Positions 1-8,902 of a stretch of DNA of 64,000 nt are shown piece by piece; within the stretch, counting starts at the first letter, position 1; each line of letters begins with the position of its first letter. Where the stretch lies: assembly GCA_050485425.1 (NCBI GenBank), contig JBJHBJ010000001.1, positions 111,043 to 175,042 of the forward strand, read 5' to 3'. A program made the position numbers and the translations under genes. The stretch comes from LSCE01 sp050485425 (GTDB lineage Bacteria > Pseudomonadota > Gammaproteobacteria > Nitrococcales > Aquisalimonadaceae). The notes under the pieces were generated by a model. That model was given only the letters and a program-made list of their open reading frames with translations. It did not search any database and was not told where the DNA came from.

Positions 1-672
1 CGGGTGGGGGCAGGCCTGGTATCCGTCGCCACCCGCGCCGAGCATGCGACAGGCATGCTTGCGGCGCAGCCGGAGCTGATGGTGCACGGCATCCGCTCGC
101 CGGACGACCTCCAGCCCCTGCTGCAGCGTTGCAATACCATCGTGCTGGGGCCGGGGCTGGGCCAGGCGGACTGGGGGCGGGAGCTGTTCCGGCGTGCGCT
201 TGCCGCCGGGCGGCGCAGCGTGCTGGATGCCGATGCACTGAATCTGCTGGCGGCGGACAACGCCCGGAGGGATGACTGGATCCTGACGCCGCATCCGGGC
301 GAGGCCGGTCGTTTGCTCGGGATGAAAAGCACCGACGTGCAGCAGGACCGGTTCGCAGCGGTCACCCGGCTCCGGCAGCACTACGGCGGGGCCGCGGTGC
401 TGAAAGGAGCGGGTACGCTGGTGCTGGGCACCGACCAGCCCGTCCGGGTCTGTGACGGCGGTAATCCGGGTATGGCCAGCGGCGGCACCGGCGATGTGCT
501 CTCGGGCGTGCTGGGCGGTTTGCTGGCGCAGGGGTTCGGTCTGCAGGAAGCCGCGGAGCTGGGCGTCTGCATGCACGCCGCGGCCGGGGACCAGGCGGCG
601 GAAGGCGGTGAACGCGGCCTGGCGGCCACCGACCTCATCCCCCACTTGCGCCGCCTGGCGAACCCCCTATGA
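1..672 (+). CDS. nnr: ADP-dependent NAD(P)H-hydrate dehydratase domain (Nnr C-terminal part), 5'-truncated by window edge
   Basis: The reading frame is open at the left edge, so only the C-terminal part of the protein is present. It repairs damaged NAD(P)HX by ATP/ADP-dependent dehydration. The visible ribokinase-like motifs are GPGLG (about residue 49), DADALN, TPHPGE, LKGAGT and NPGMASGGTGDVLSG near the end. In this gene neighbourhood the protein is usually bifunctional, with an N-terminal NAD(P)HX epimerase domain. That part would lie upstream of the window and cannot be confirmed. The stop overlaps the start of tsaE (ATGA), as in the YjeF-YjeE pair of E. coli. Confidence 0.93.
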   Translation, partial: RVGAGLVSVATRAEHATGMLAAQPELMVHGIRSPDDLQPLLQRCNTIVLGPGLGQADWGRELFRRALAAGRRSVLDADALNLLAADNARRDDWILTPHPGEAGRLLGMKSTDVQQDRFAAVTRLRQHYGGAAVLKGAGTLVLGTDQPVRVCDGGNPGMASGGTGDVLSGVLGGLLAQGFGLQEAAELGVCMHAAAGDQAAEGGERGLAATDLIPHLRRLANPL

Positions 673-1115
673 GTGCGCTGATTTTGCCGGACGCGGAGGC
701 AACGGAGGCGTTGGGCAGCGTGCTCGCCGCCCGTGCACCGGCGCATTGCGTGATCTACCTGCACGGGGATCTGGGTGCCGGCAAGACCACGCTGGTCCGC
801 GGGCTACTGCGGAGGCTGGGTCATCAAGGACCCGTACCCAGCCCGACCTATACCCTGTTGGAGCCTTACGAGCTGGAGGGCAGGACTGTCCTTCATCTGG
901 ACCTCTACCGTCTGTCAGACCCGGGGGAGCTGGATTATCTCGGCTTCCGGGACTATCTGGCCAGGCCGCTGCTGATGCTGGTGGAGTGGCCCGGCAGGGG
1001 GGGGGATGCGCTACCGCCGGCGGATCTGGAAGTGACCCTGGATTATTCAGGGGATCAAAGGCTTGCGAGTCTCGTCGCGCGCACGGAGAGCGGCCGGGAA
1101 ATGCTTTCTGAATGA
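669..1115 (+). CDS. tsaE: tRNA threonylcarbamoyladenosine biosynthesis ATPase TsaE
   Basis: TsaE is the small ATPase that works with TsaB and TsaD to make t6A at position 37 of ANN-decoding tRNAs. The 148-residue length is normal. The P-loop GDLGAGKTT lies at about residues 33-41, followed by the conserved SPTYTLLE stretch and HLDLYRL. The start overlaps the stop of nnr by four bases, implying translational coupling. The gene sits before the amidase gene exactly as in the E. coli yjeF-yjeE-amiB order. Confidence 0.96.
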   Translation: MSALILPDAEATEALGSVLAARAPAHCVIYLHGDLGAGKTTLVRGLLRRLGHQGPVPSPTYTLLEPYELEGRTVLHLDLYRLSDPGELDYLGFRDYLARPLLMLVEWPGRGGDALPPADLEVTLDYSGDQRLASLVARTESGREMLSE

Positions 1116-1118
1116 GTT

Positions 1119-1148
1119 TTGACTTTTTCTAGATTTCCCTTCTATCTG
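1119..1148 (+). promoter_or_regulatory. possible sigma-70 promoter for the amiB-mutL operon
   Basis: In the AT-rich gap between tsaE and amiB, TTGACT (1119-1124) and TATCTG (1143-1148) are separated by 18 bases. The -35 is good and the -10 is weak, so this is a tentative call. The AT-rich gap in an otherwise GC-rich region supports a promoter somewhere here. Confidence 0.3.
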
Positions 1149-1238
1149 ACTGCTTAAGCTGGTTTTTCTTGCATTCTCTCTTCAGAAGTATTTAACTTTG
1201 TTCATGACTTCTCGCCGACGGGGTTTCCTGGGTTCGAC

Positions 1239-2516
1239 ATGAAACGCGCGTTCGTGTTGCTGTTGTTGATGACTTTCGCCGCGCTGGCAGTCGCCGATGT
1301 GCGTGTGGAAGGCGCCCGGGTGTGGGCGGACGGCGAGCGTACGCGCGTCGTATTCGACCTGAGCGGCCCGGTGGAACACAGTGTTTTCGCGCTGAAGGAT
1401 CCTGAGCGCGTGGTAATCGACATGTCCGGCACGCGTTTGAGCAGCTCCAGCACGCCGGGCGGCCAGGGGTTGCTGAAGGGGATCCGGGCGGCCCCCCGCG
1501 GCGAGCGTGACCTGCGCGTGGTACTGGACGTCAGCGAGACCGTGCGCATGCAGAGCTTCCTGGTGGAGCCCAGCGGCGAGTACGGACACCGGCTCGTGGT
1601 GGACCTTCGCGGCGGTGGCGAGCGCGAACAGCCTGTGCGCACCGCTTCCAGTGACGGCCGGCGGGAACTGGTCGTTGCCATCGATCCCGGTCATGGCGGT
1701 CGTGACCCCGGCGCCATCGGCCCCAGCGGCACGCGCGAGAAGGACGTGGTGCTGGGGGTGGGCCGCAAGCTGGCCTACCTGCTTGAACGCGAACCCGGCG
1801 TGCGGCCCCTGCTGATCCGGGACAGCGACGTCTTCGTGCCGCTCGCCGAGCGCCGGGAGATGGCGCGATCGGAGCGCGCGGATATCTTCATCTCGCTGCA
1901 TGCAGACGCCGTGGAGAGTGGCGGACCCAGGGGCAGTTCGGTGTATACGCTGTCCCAGACCGGGGCGACCTCTCAGGCCGCGCGGCTGCTTGCGCAGCGC
2001 GAAAATGCGGCGGATATGATCGGCGGTGTCTCGCTGTCCGACAAGGACGATCTGGTTCGTTCGGTGCTGGTGGATCTCTCCCGTGGTGCAACGCTGGAGG
2101 CGAGCGTGGAACTGGCTGCCGACCTGCTGACGGAGTTGTCCACCGTGGGGCCGATTCACAAGCGTGACGTGGAGCGCGCCGGTTTCGTGGTGCTGCAGTC
2201 CCTGGATATGCCCTCGGTGCTTGTGGAGCTGGCTTTCATCTCCAACCCGGTTGAAGAGCGTCAGCTGCGTAGTCCGGATCATCAGTGGAAACTGGCGCGG
2301 GCCATTGCCGCTGGCGTTTCCAGCTACGCCGAACAGCATCTTCCGGCCGATTCCCGCATGGCCTCCGGCAATGGTGGACGGGAGCACGTGGTTCGCCGGG
2401 GGGAGACGCTCAGCGGCATCGCCCGACAACATCAGGTCAGCGTCAGCGAGCTGCGGTCGGCGAATGATCTGAACGACGACCGTATCGTGGTCGGACGGAA
2501 ACTGCGCATTCCCTGA
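1239..2516 (+). CDS. amiB: N-acetylmuramoyl-L-alanine amidase with AMIN and LysM domains (AmiB/AmiC type)
   Basis: This periplasmic zinc amidase cleaves the stem peptide from muramic acid and separates daughter cells. The 425-residue protein starts with a signal peptide (hydrophobic residues 4-18, cut near AVA-D). An AMIN domain for septal peptidoglycan targeting follows (about 20-125). The Amidase_3 domain covers about 145-330, with candidate zinc ligands His152 in DPGHGG, Glu255 in AQREN and His221 in SLHAD. A LysM motif ends the protein (GETLSGIARQH, about 382-425). The position before mutL matches amiB of E. coli. AmiB and AmiC cannot be separated from sequence alone. Confidence 0.95.
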   Translation: MKRAFVLLLLMTFAALAVADVRVEGARVWADGERTRVVFDLSGPVEHSVFALKDPERVVIDMSGTRLSSSSTPGGQGLLKGIRAAPRGERDLRVVLDVSETVRMQSFLVEPSGEYGHRLVVDLRGGGEREQPVRTASSDGRRELVVAIDPGHGGRDPGAIGPSGTREKDVVLGVGRKLAYLLEREPGVRPLLIRDSDVFVPLAERREMARSERADIFISLHADAVESGGPRGSSVYTLSQTGATSQAARLLAQRENAADMIGGVSLSDKDDLVRSVLVDLSRGATLEASVELAADLLTELSTVGPIHKRDVERAGFVVLQSLDMPSVLVELAFISNPVEERQLRSPDHQWKLARAIAAGVSSYAEQHLPADSRMASGNGGREHVVRRGETLSGIARQHQVSVSELRSANDLNDDRIVVGRKLRIP

Positions 2517-2797
2517 GCCGACCGTATCGACCGCTGTGGCTCCTGCCGCTCTTCCTCGGGATGCTGGCACGTCCGGAGGTCTTCCCGGTGAGCCGTTATT
2601 TGCCGGCCATTCCCCTCGTTCCCGGTATATTCCCCGGTACGCCCGCACGTACCGGAAGGGCGGTATACAAGCCCCCGGATCCCGTTACGGCCAGTGTGTC
2701 CCTGGTGCGGGAAAAGATCGCGGGCGTGGATCGACGGAAGGTGCTTCGGTCATAATGCCTGGTTCATCGCCCGCGAACAGACGAAGGGATTTGCACC

Positions 2798-4678
2798 ATG
2801 GCGCAACCGCGCATCCGCCAGCTCCCGGAGCAACTCATCAACCAGATCGCCGCCGGCGAGGTCGTGGAGCGGCCGGCGTCTGTGGTCAAGGAACTGCTGG
2901 AAAACAGCCTGGATGCCGGTGCGGACCGGATCGAGGTCGATCTGGAACTGGGTGGCAAGCGGCTCATCCGAATTCGCGACAACGGCATGGGCATGTTGCG
3001 CGACGAACTGGCGCTGGCGGTGTCGCGGCATGCCACCAGCAAGATCGGCAGCCTGCAGGACCTGGAGCGGGTGGGAAGCCTTGGGTTCCGCGGTGAGGCA
3101 TTGCCCAGTATTGCCTCCGTGTCCCGGTTGACACTTACCTCCAGGGGCCGCGACGAGGAACTGGCCTGGGCGCTGGACTGCGACGGCAGCGATGCGCAGA
3201 TGGAGGTACGCCCGGCCGCCCATCCTTCCGGTTCCACCGTGGAAGTGCGGGATCTGTTCTTCAACACACCGGGTCGGCGCAAGTTCCTGCGCGCCGACCG
3301 TACCGAATTTTCTCACGTGCAGGAGGCGGTCAAGCGGCTCGCGCTGTCCCGCTTCGACTTCAGCCTGCAGCTTCGCCACAACGACCGCGTGGTATCGCAA
3401 CTGCCGGCGGCCGGTGACGATGGCGCGGCCGAGGAGCGGGTGGCGCGGTTGCTGGGCGAATCCTTCGTCGAGCACGCGCTGCGGGTGGAGGTGGAGGCCG
3501 CCGGTCTGAAGCTGGCGGGCTGGATAGCCCTGCCCACCTTCTCCCGGGTACAGGCGGACCTGCAGTACTTCTACGTCAACGGCCGTGTGGTCAAGGACCG
3601 CATGGCCGCGCATGCGGTCCGGCGGGCCTACCACGATGTGCTGTTCAAGGACCGGTACCCGGCCTACCTGCTCTATCTGGATGTCGACCCCGGACAGGTG
3701 GATGTGAACGTTCACCCGGCCAAACACGAGGTGCGCTTCCGTGACGGCCGGCTGATCTACGATTTCATCCACCGCCACCTGCACCAGATCCTGGAAGGGG
3801 TCCGCCCCGAGCAGGGCACGGAATCCGCCGCGCGTCCGTTCTCGCCGCCGCCCGGCCGGACGGCGCCGGTATTCCAGGCGCCCGGCCAGTCACGCATGGC
3901 GTTCCCGGTGGCCGAGGCCAGGGCGCTGTATGGCGAGCCCGCGTCCGCGCCGTTTCAGGCACCTGCCTCGCCGGTTGCAACGGATGTCGCAGAGGCAGCA
4001 CGGGGCGGGGCGCCGCAACCCGCGTTACTCCAGGAAAGGCCCAGCGCAGCGCATCCTCATCCGCGTCCCCGGCCGGATCCGACCTCTGGTGATGCCCCAC
4101 CCATGGGCTACGCGCTGGCGCAGATCCACGGCATCTACATCCTGGCGCAGAACGCCCACGGTGTGGTGCTGGTGGACATGCATGCCGCGCATGAGCGCAT
4201 CGTCTACGAACGGCTGAAGCGGGCGGCCGCGGAGCAGGGTATTGCCGCCCAGCCGCTACTGGTCCCGCTACGTCTGGCGGTCAGTCCGCAGGAAGCGGAA
4301 CTGGGCGAGTCCCACGCCGAGAGCTTTTCCCGCCTCGGATTCGAAGTGGACCGCAGTGGGCCGGAAACATTGCTGGTGCGGCAGGTCCCGGTACTGCTTC
4401 AGCAGGCCGACACCGAGCGTCTGGTCCGTGACGTGCTCAGCGACCTGGTCGCCACCGGCGACAGCTCGCGGCTGCAGGAACAACTGAACCACGTGCTGGC
4501 GACCATGGCCTGCCACGGCTCGGTACGAGCGAACCGCCGGCTTACCTTAGCAGAGATGAACGCCCTGCTACGGGATATGGAGCAAACGCCGAACAGCGGG
4601 CAGTGCAACCACGGCCGCCCCACCTGGACACAGCTCAGCGTGGACGAACTGGACCGCCTGTTCCTGCGCGGCCAGTGA
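2798..4678 (+). CDS. mutL: DNA mismatch repair protein MutL
   Basis: MutL couples MutS mismatch recognition to strand incision. The 626-residue protein has the N-terminal GHKL ATPase motifs QIAAGEVVERPASVVKELLE, DNGMGM and GFRGEALPSI, then a proline-rich linker (about 330-430) and a C-terminal dimerisation domain. That domain carries DMHAAHERIVYE, close to the endonuclease motif DQHA(X)2E(X)4E, and ACHGSVRA plus QCNHGRPT near the end. This fits an endonuclease-type MutL as in MutH-less bacteria. E. coli MutL lacks this motif. The start is the ATG before AQPRIRQLP. The 281-base gap upstream shows no convincing gene. Confidence 0.97.
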   Translation: MAQPRIRQLPEQLINQIAAGEVVERPASVVKELLENSLDAGADRIEVDLELGGKRLIRIRDNGMGMLRDELALAVSRHATSKIGSLQDLERVGSLGFRGEALPSIASVSRLTLTSRGRDEELAWALDCDGSDAQMEVRPAAHPSGSTVEVRDLFFNTPGRRKFLRADRTEFSHVQEAVKRLALSRFDFSLQLRHNDRVVSQLPAAGDDGAAEERVARLLGESFVEHALRVEVEAAGLKLAGWIALPTFSRVQADLQYFYVNGRVVKDRMAAHAVRRAYHDVLFKDRYPAYLLYLDVDPGQVDVNVHPAKHEVRFRDGRLIYDFIHRHLHQILEGVRPEQGTESAARPFSPPPGRTAPVFQAPGQSRMAFPVAEARALYGEPASAPFQAPASPVATDVAEAARGGAPQPALLQERPSAAHPHPRPRPDPTSGDAPPMGYALAQIHGIYILAQNAHGVVLVDMHAAHERIVYERLKRAAAEQGIAAQPLLVPLRLAVSPQEAELGESHAESFSRLGFEVDRSGPETLLVRQVPVLLQQADTERLVRDVLSDLVATGDSSRLQEQLNHVLATMACHGSVRANRRLTLAEMNALLRDMEQTPNSGQCNHGRPTWTQLSVDELDRLFLRGQ

Positions 4679-5634
4679 CCACCGGGATGGATCGCGGGAT
4701 CCCCGTCTTCTGCCTGATGGGCCCCACCGCCTCCGGCAAGACCGGACTGGCGGTGGAGCTGGTGCAGCGGCTGCCGTTGCAGATCATCAGTGTGGATTCG
4801 GCGCTGATCTACCGTGGCATGGACATCGGCACGGCCAAGCCCGACGCCGGGCTGCTGGCTCGTGCTCCGCACCGTCTGATTGATATCCGCGACCCGCACG
4901 AGTCCTATTCGGCTGCCGGTTTCCGAGGGGATGCGCTGCGGGAAATCGCCGATATCCGGGGCTCGGGCCAGTGGCCGCTGCTGGTCGGAGGTACCGGCCT
5001 GTATTTCAGGGCGCTGGAGCAGGGGCTCTCGCCGCTGCCGGAAGCCGATCCCGCGCTACGCGAGCGATTGCTGGCGGAGGCGGCGCGGATCGGATGGGCC
5101 GCATTGCACGAGGGGCTTGCGCGGCTTGATCCGGAATCCGCCGCGCGCATCCATCCCAATGATACCCAGCGCATTCAGCGAGCGCTGGAGGTCTGTGAGC
5201 TTGCAGGGCGGCCCATGAGCGCCATCCTGCGGGGGCAGCGCCACGGGCAGGGCGGTCTGCGCTTCATCAAGTGGGGCCTGATGCCCCCGGACCGCGCGGA
5301 GCTGCATGAGCGCATCGGGCGGCGCTTCCTGCAGATGCTGGAACAGGGCTTCGAGGACGAGGTGCGTCGCCTGCGGGCACGCCCGGAACTGGATTTGAAC
5401 AAACCGGCCATGCGTGCTGTCGGTTACCGGCAGATATGGCGCTATCTGGACGGGGACTGGGATCGCACTACCATGATAGAGAAGGGCATTGTTGCAACGC
5501 GCAATTATGCCAAGCGCCAGATCACCTGGTTGCGCAAGGAGCCCGGGTTGAACTGGGTGGACCCGACAAGGCCCGGGACGGTGCGGGACATCGCCTATTG
5601 TGTTGAGAAGGTATTGCCCCAATCTGTCCCATAG
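4675..5634 (+). CDS. miaA: tRNA dimethylallyltransferase MiaA
   Basis: MiaA transfers a dimethylallyl group to N6 of A37 in tRNAs that read UNN codons, the first step of ms2i6A synthesis. The P-loop GPTASGKT is near the N-terminus, followed by DSALIYRGMDIGTAKP, the RLIDI and GGTGLYF segments, and the C-terminal KRQITWLRK. The GTG at 4675 overlaps the mutL stop by four bases, typical of coupling. An ATG at 4687 is an alternative that would remove four residues. The length of about 319 residues is normal. Confidence 0.95.
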   Translation: MTTGMDRGIPVFCLMGPTASGKTGLAVELVQRLPLQIISVDSALIYRGMDIGTAKPDAGLLARAPHRLIDIRDPHESYSAAGFRGDALREIADIRGSGQWPLLVGGTGLYFRALEQGLSPLPEADPALRERLLAEAARIGWAALHEGLARLDPESAARIHPNDTQRIQRALEVCELAGRPMSAILRGQRHGQGGLRFIKWGLMPPDRAELHERIGRRFLQMLEQGFEDEVRRLRARPELDLNKPAMRAVGYRQIWRYLDGDWDRTTMIEKGIVATRNYAKRQITWLRKEPGLNWVDPTRPGTVRDIAYCVEKVLPQSVP

Positions 5635-5816
5635 GTAGCCGTCAGGCCGCTTTGGGGTCATCGTGCTGTGCTACAATCGTGGCGCGGGAGTCCGGAGCGT
5701 TCGCGGGAGTTGACTAGCGCTTCCTACAGGGTTTCGGCAAGGCAGATGGTTGGTTCGGCAACAGCTGTGTTGGCCGGAAAACAACAAGCGATTGATAAGA
5801 ACGAGGGGTTACATTC

Positions 5817-6074
5817 ATGTCCAAAGGACAATCTCTGCAGGAACCATTCCTGAACGCGCTTCGGAAGGAACGGATTCCAGTGTCTATCTATCTGGTCAAC
5901 GGCATCAAACTGCAGGGCCAGATCGAATCCTTCGACCAGTTCGTTGTGCTGCTGAAGAACACGGTTAGCCAGATGGTCTACAAACATGCGATTTCCACGG
6001 TCGTGCCGGCCCGCAACGTCAAACTTGCGCCGTCCGAGTCCGACCGGGGTGGTTCGGATATTGGCAACGCCTGA
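5817..6074 (+). CDS. hfq: RNA chaperone Hfq
   Basis: Hfq forms a hexameric Sm ring that pairs small regulatory RNAs with their mRNA targets. The 85-residue protein has Sm1 (about 9-50, including QEPFLNALRKERIPVSIYL) and Sm2 with the YKHAIST motif. The C-terminal tail is short. A GAGGGG-type ribosome binding site lies about ten bases upstream of the ATG. In the 182-base gap after miaA a good -10 hexamer TACAAT (5672-5677) suggests an independent hfq promoter, although no clear -35 is seen. The hflX frame begins inside the last codons of hfq. Confidence 0.98.
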   Translation: MSKGQSLQEPFLNALRKERIPVSIYLVNGIKLQGQIESFDQFVVLLKNTVSQMVYKHAISTVVPARNVKLAPSESDRGGSDIGNA

Positions 6075-7392
6075 TTCCTTCAATGGCTCCGCGTCGGAGC
6101 TGAACTTCTTTGAACGGCCTGCCGGGGGTGAGCGGGCCGTTCTTGTTCATCTGGATCTTGGAACCGGTGATGCCGAGCTGGAACTCGACGAGTTGCACGC
6201 CCTGGCGGAATCCGCCGGCGCCCAGGTCATCGACCGGCTGATCAGTCGTCGCGGCCGGCCAGATGCCCGGTACTTCCTGGGTCGGGGCCGGGTCGAGGAA
6301 CTGGCTGCCCTGGTGGCTGCCGGCGAGGCCGACCTGGTCATCGTCAACCACGCCCTGTCTCCCAGCCAGGAGCGCAATCTGGAGAAGGCCTTGCAGTGCC
6401 AGGTTCTGGACCGCACCGGTCTGATCCTGGATATCTTTGCCCAGCGCGCCCGCAGCCACGAAGGCAAGCTCCAGGTGGAGCTGGCGCAGCTGCGCCATGT
6501 GGCTTCCCGGCTGGTCCGGGGCTGGAGCCATCTGGAACGGCAGAAGGGCGGCATCGGCATGCGCGGGCCGGGTGAAACGCAGCTCGAGATGGACCGGCGC
6601 ATGCTCGGTGTGCGCATCAAGCAACTGGAGCGCCGTCTGGCCAAGGTCCGGCAACAGCGCGAGCAGGGGCGTCAGGCCCGCCGTCGCCGGGAAATGGCCA
6701 CCGTCTCGCTGGTCGGTTACACCAATGCCGGGAAGTCCACGTTGTTCAACGCGTTGACCCACGCCCACGTCTACGCTGACGACCGTCTGTTCGCGACACT
6801 GGATACCACCTTGCGGCGCCTGGAATTGCCCAAGGGCGAGCCGGTCATCCTGGCGGATACGGTCGGCTTCATCCGCGAACTCCCGCACCAGCTTGTTGCC
6901 GCATTCCGCTCCACGCTGGAGGAGGCGGCCGAGTCCGAGCTGCTGCTGCACGTCGTGGATGCCTCCGAACCCAACCGGCAGGAGAGCATTCGGGAAGTGG
7001 AATCCGTGCTGAAGGACATCGATGCGGATCAATTGCCGCGCCTGCGTGTCTATAACAAGGTTGACCTGGCGGATAGGGCCCCTGGCCGTCGCCGGGATCC
7101 CGAAACCGGGGTCGATGAGATCTGGGTTTCGGCCGTGACCGGAGCCGGACTGGACCTGCTGGCCGAGGCCGTGCAGGACGCACTGGGTGCCGATCGTGTC
7201 CATGGCGTGGTACGGTTACAGCCAACGGATGGCCGATTGCGCGCGCGGCTGTTCGAGCTGGGCCAGGTGATCAGGGAGCAGCCGGAGGACGATGGCAGCC
7301 TCAGGCTGGAAGTCGATCTGCGGCGGGCCGACCTGGAACGCTTGTACGAGAAGGAGGGTCTGACCTGTCCAGTGGAGCCGGTTCACGGCTGA
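6061..7392 (+). CDS. hflX: GTPase HflX
   Basis: HflX is a ribosome-binding GTPase that splits stalled ribosomes, notably in heat stress. An N-terminal HflX domain carries the glycine-rich GGIGMRGPGETQ segment. The GTPase domain follows, with the P-loop GYTNAGKST near residue 218, DTVGFI and NKVD. The exact start is uncertain. The conserved region begins at NFFERPAGGERAVLVH. The nearest upstream candidates are TTG at 6061 (used here, 443 residues) and GTG at 6049, both overlapping the end of hfq. A non-ATG start overlapping hfq would keep HflX translation coupled and low. Confidence 0.93.
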   Translation: MATPDSFNGSASELNFFERPAGGERAVLVHLDLGTGDAELELDELHALAESAGAQVIDRLISRRGRPDARYFLGRGRVEELAALVAAGEADLVIVNHALSPSQERNLEKALQCQVLDRTGLILDIFAQRARSHEGKLQVELAQLRHVASRLVRGWSHLERQKGGIGMRGPGETQLEMDRRMLGVRIKQLERRLAKVRQQREQGRQARRRREMATVSLVGYTNAGKSTLFNALTHAHVYADDRLFATLDTTLRRLELPKGEPVILADTVGFIRELPHQLVAAFRSTLEEAAESELLLHVVDASEPNRQESIREVESVLKDIDADQLPRLRVYNKVDLADRAPGRRRDPETGVDEIWVSAVTGAGLDLLAEAVQDALGADRVHGVVRLQPTDGRLRARLFELGQVIREQPEDDGSLRLEVDLRRADLERLYEKEGLTCPVEPVHG

Positions 7393-7678
7393 TCGCATTG
7401 CCCGGTGCGAGGAAGCGCTGGCGGACTTCCCCTCGGGAGTGACTGGATTCCATCGGATAATTGTCGTCTTCCCTTGCGGCGGTGCCGACGGGGTCATTAC
7501 AATCCTGCCTGTTTGCCTGTCAATCGCGCTTGCGCGCGGAGTGGCAGCCCGGCGATCGGGGTTGGCCCACGAGATGGAAGAAACGCCTGTTATACCGGGA
7601 TAGCGTCGATACGATACCGGCGCAAAATACGGCTGCGCGAGATGCACGCACGCCAGAGACCGTACGGAGAGAGATTGT

Positions 7679-8902
7679 ATGTCGTGGAATGAACCGGGAC
7701 GCGGTAACCGCGATCCCTGGGGTGGGGGTGGATCCGGAGGCAATCAGGGGCCGCCCGACCTCGATGAGGTGGTGAAGAAGCTGCGCGGCAAGCTCGGCGG
7801 CATGTTCGGTGGCAAGGGGTCATCGGGCGGTGGTGGTGCCGAAGGCGGCTCGGGTGGCGGGGGCGTCAGCGCAACCGGTATCGGGCTGATTGTCGGCGTC
7901 ATTCTCCTGATCTGGCTGGCTTCCGGCATCTATATCGTCGACGAGGGCCAGCGCGGCCTGGAGCTGCGTTTCGGCCGCTATCATGCCACCACGATGCCTG
8001 GCCCTCACTGGCATCCGCCGTACCCCATCGGTTCCGTGGAGCGCGTCAACGTGGAAGAGCGGCGGGTGGCCGAGATCGGTTACCAGAGCGGTCCCGGTGA
8101 CCGCCGTCAGAAGGTGCCCCGCGAGGCGCTGATGCTGTCGCAGGACGAGAACATCATCGACGTCCAGTTGGCTGTGCAGTACCGGGTCAGGGACCCGAAA
8201 CTGTACCAGTTCAATTTTCGCGATCCCGATCAGACGCTGCATCAGGTGACGGAGAGCGCCTTGCGTGAAGTGGTTGGTCAGCGTCGCATGGACTTCGTGC
8301 TGACCGAAGGCCGGGCGGAAGTGGCGGAGGAAGTGACCCGCCTGCTGAGGGAGACCATGGACCGCTACGAGACGGGGCTGGAAATCATCACGGTGGACGT
8401 GCAGGACGTGCAGCCGCCGGAGCCCGTGCAGGCTGCCTTCGAAGACGCCATCATGGCGCGCGAGGATGAGCAGCGCGTGATCAACGAGGCCAACGCCTAC
8501 CGCAACGAACTGGTGGCCCGTGCCCGTGGTGAGGCCGCCCGCATTCGCGAGGAGGCCATGGGTTACCGCTTCCGCGTGGTGGCAGACGCCGAGGGTGAAA
8601 GCGCGCGCTTCGTCGCGCTGCTGCAGGAATACCAGCAGGCCCCCGATGTGACCCGCCAACGGCTGTATCTGGACGCGCTGGCCGAGATCCTGAACCGTTC
8701 CAGCAAGGTCATGATCGATCAGGCAGCGGGCGACGCGCTGCTGTATCTGCCGCTGGACAAGCTGCGGGAAGGCCGTCAGGCCCGCACCGGCAACGAGACG
8801 CCGCGCCTCGACCCCGACATTCTGAACCGTCGGGTGACACCGTCCGGAGCGGCCGATACCAGCCGCAGCCGGGGTGATCTGCGCAGCCGGGAGGGTCGCT
8901 GA
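7679..8902 (+). CDS. hflK: FtsH modulator HflK (SPFH/stomatin family)
   Basis: HflK forms a periplasmic cage with HflC around the FtsH protease and modulates membrane protein degradation. The 407-residue protein has a glycine-rich cytoplasmic N-terminus (WGGGGSGGNQGPP and a GGGG-rich stretch to about residue 63), one transmembrane helix (about 65-85) and a long SPFH domain with an AEGESARF coiled-coil segment. The ATG follows GAGAGAG at suitable spacing. The stop overlaps the hflC ATG by one base, so the two are translated together. A 286-base gap separates it from hflX and probably contains a promoter. Confidence 0.97.
   Translation: MSWNEPGRGNRDPWGGGGSGGNQGPPDLDEVVKKLRGKLGGMFGGKGSSGGGGAEGGSGGGGVSATGIGLIVGVILLIWLASGIYIVDEGQRGLELRFGRYHATTMPGPHWHPPYPIGSVERVNVEERRVAEIGYQSGPGDRRQKVPREALMLSQDENIIDVQLAVQYRVRDPKLYQFNFRDPDQTLHQVTESALREVVGQRRMDFVLTEGRAEVAEEVTRLLRETMDRYETGLEIITVDVQDVQPPEPVQAAFEDAIMAREDEQRVINEANAYRNELVARARGEAARIREEAMGYRFRVVADAEGESARFVALLQEYQQAPDVTRQRLYLDALAEILNRSSKVMIDQAAGDALLYLPLDKLREGRQARTGNETPRLDPDILNRRVTPSGAADTSRSRGDLRSREGR

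Noticed and set aside
2536..3096. Open frame between amiB and mutL, running into mutL
   Set aside because: It overlaps the conserved mutL start in another frame and shows no family features.
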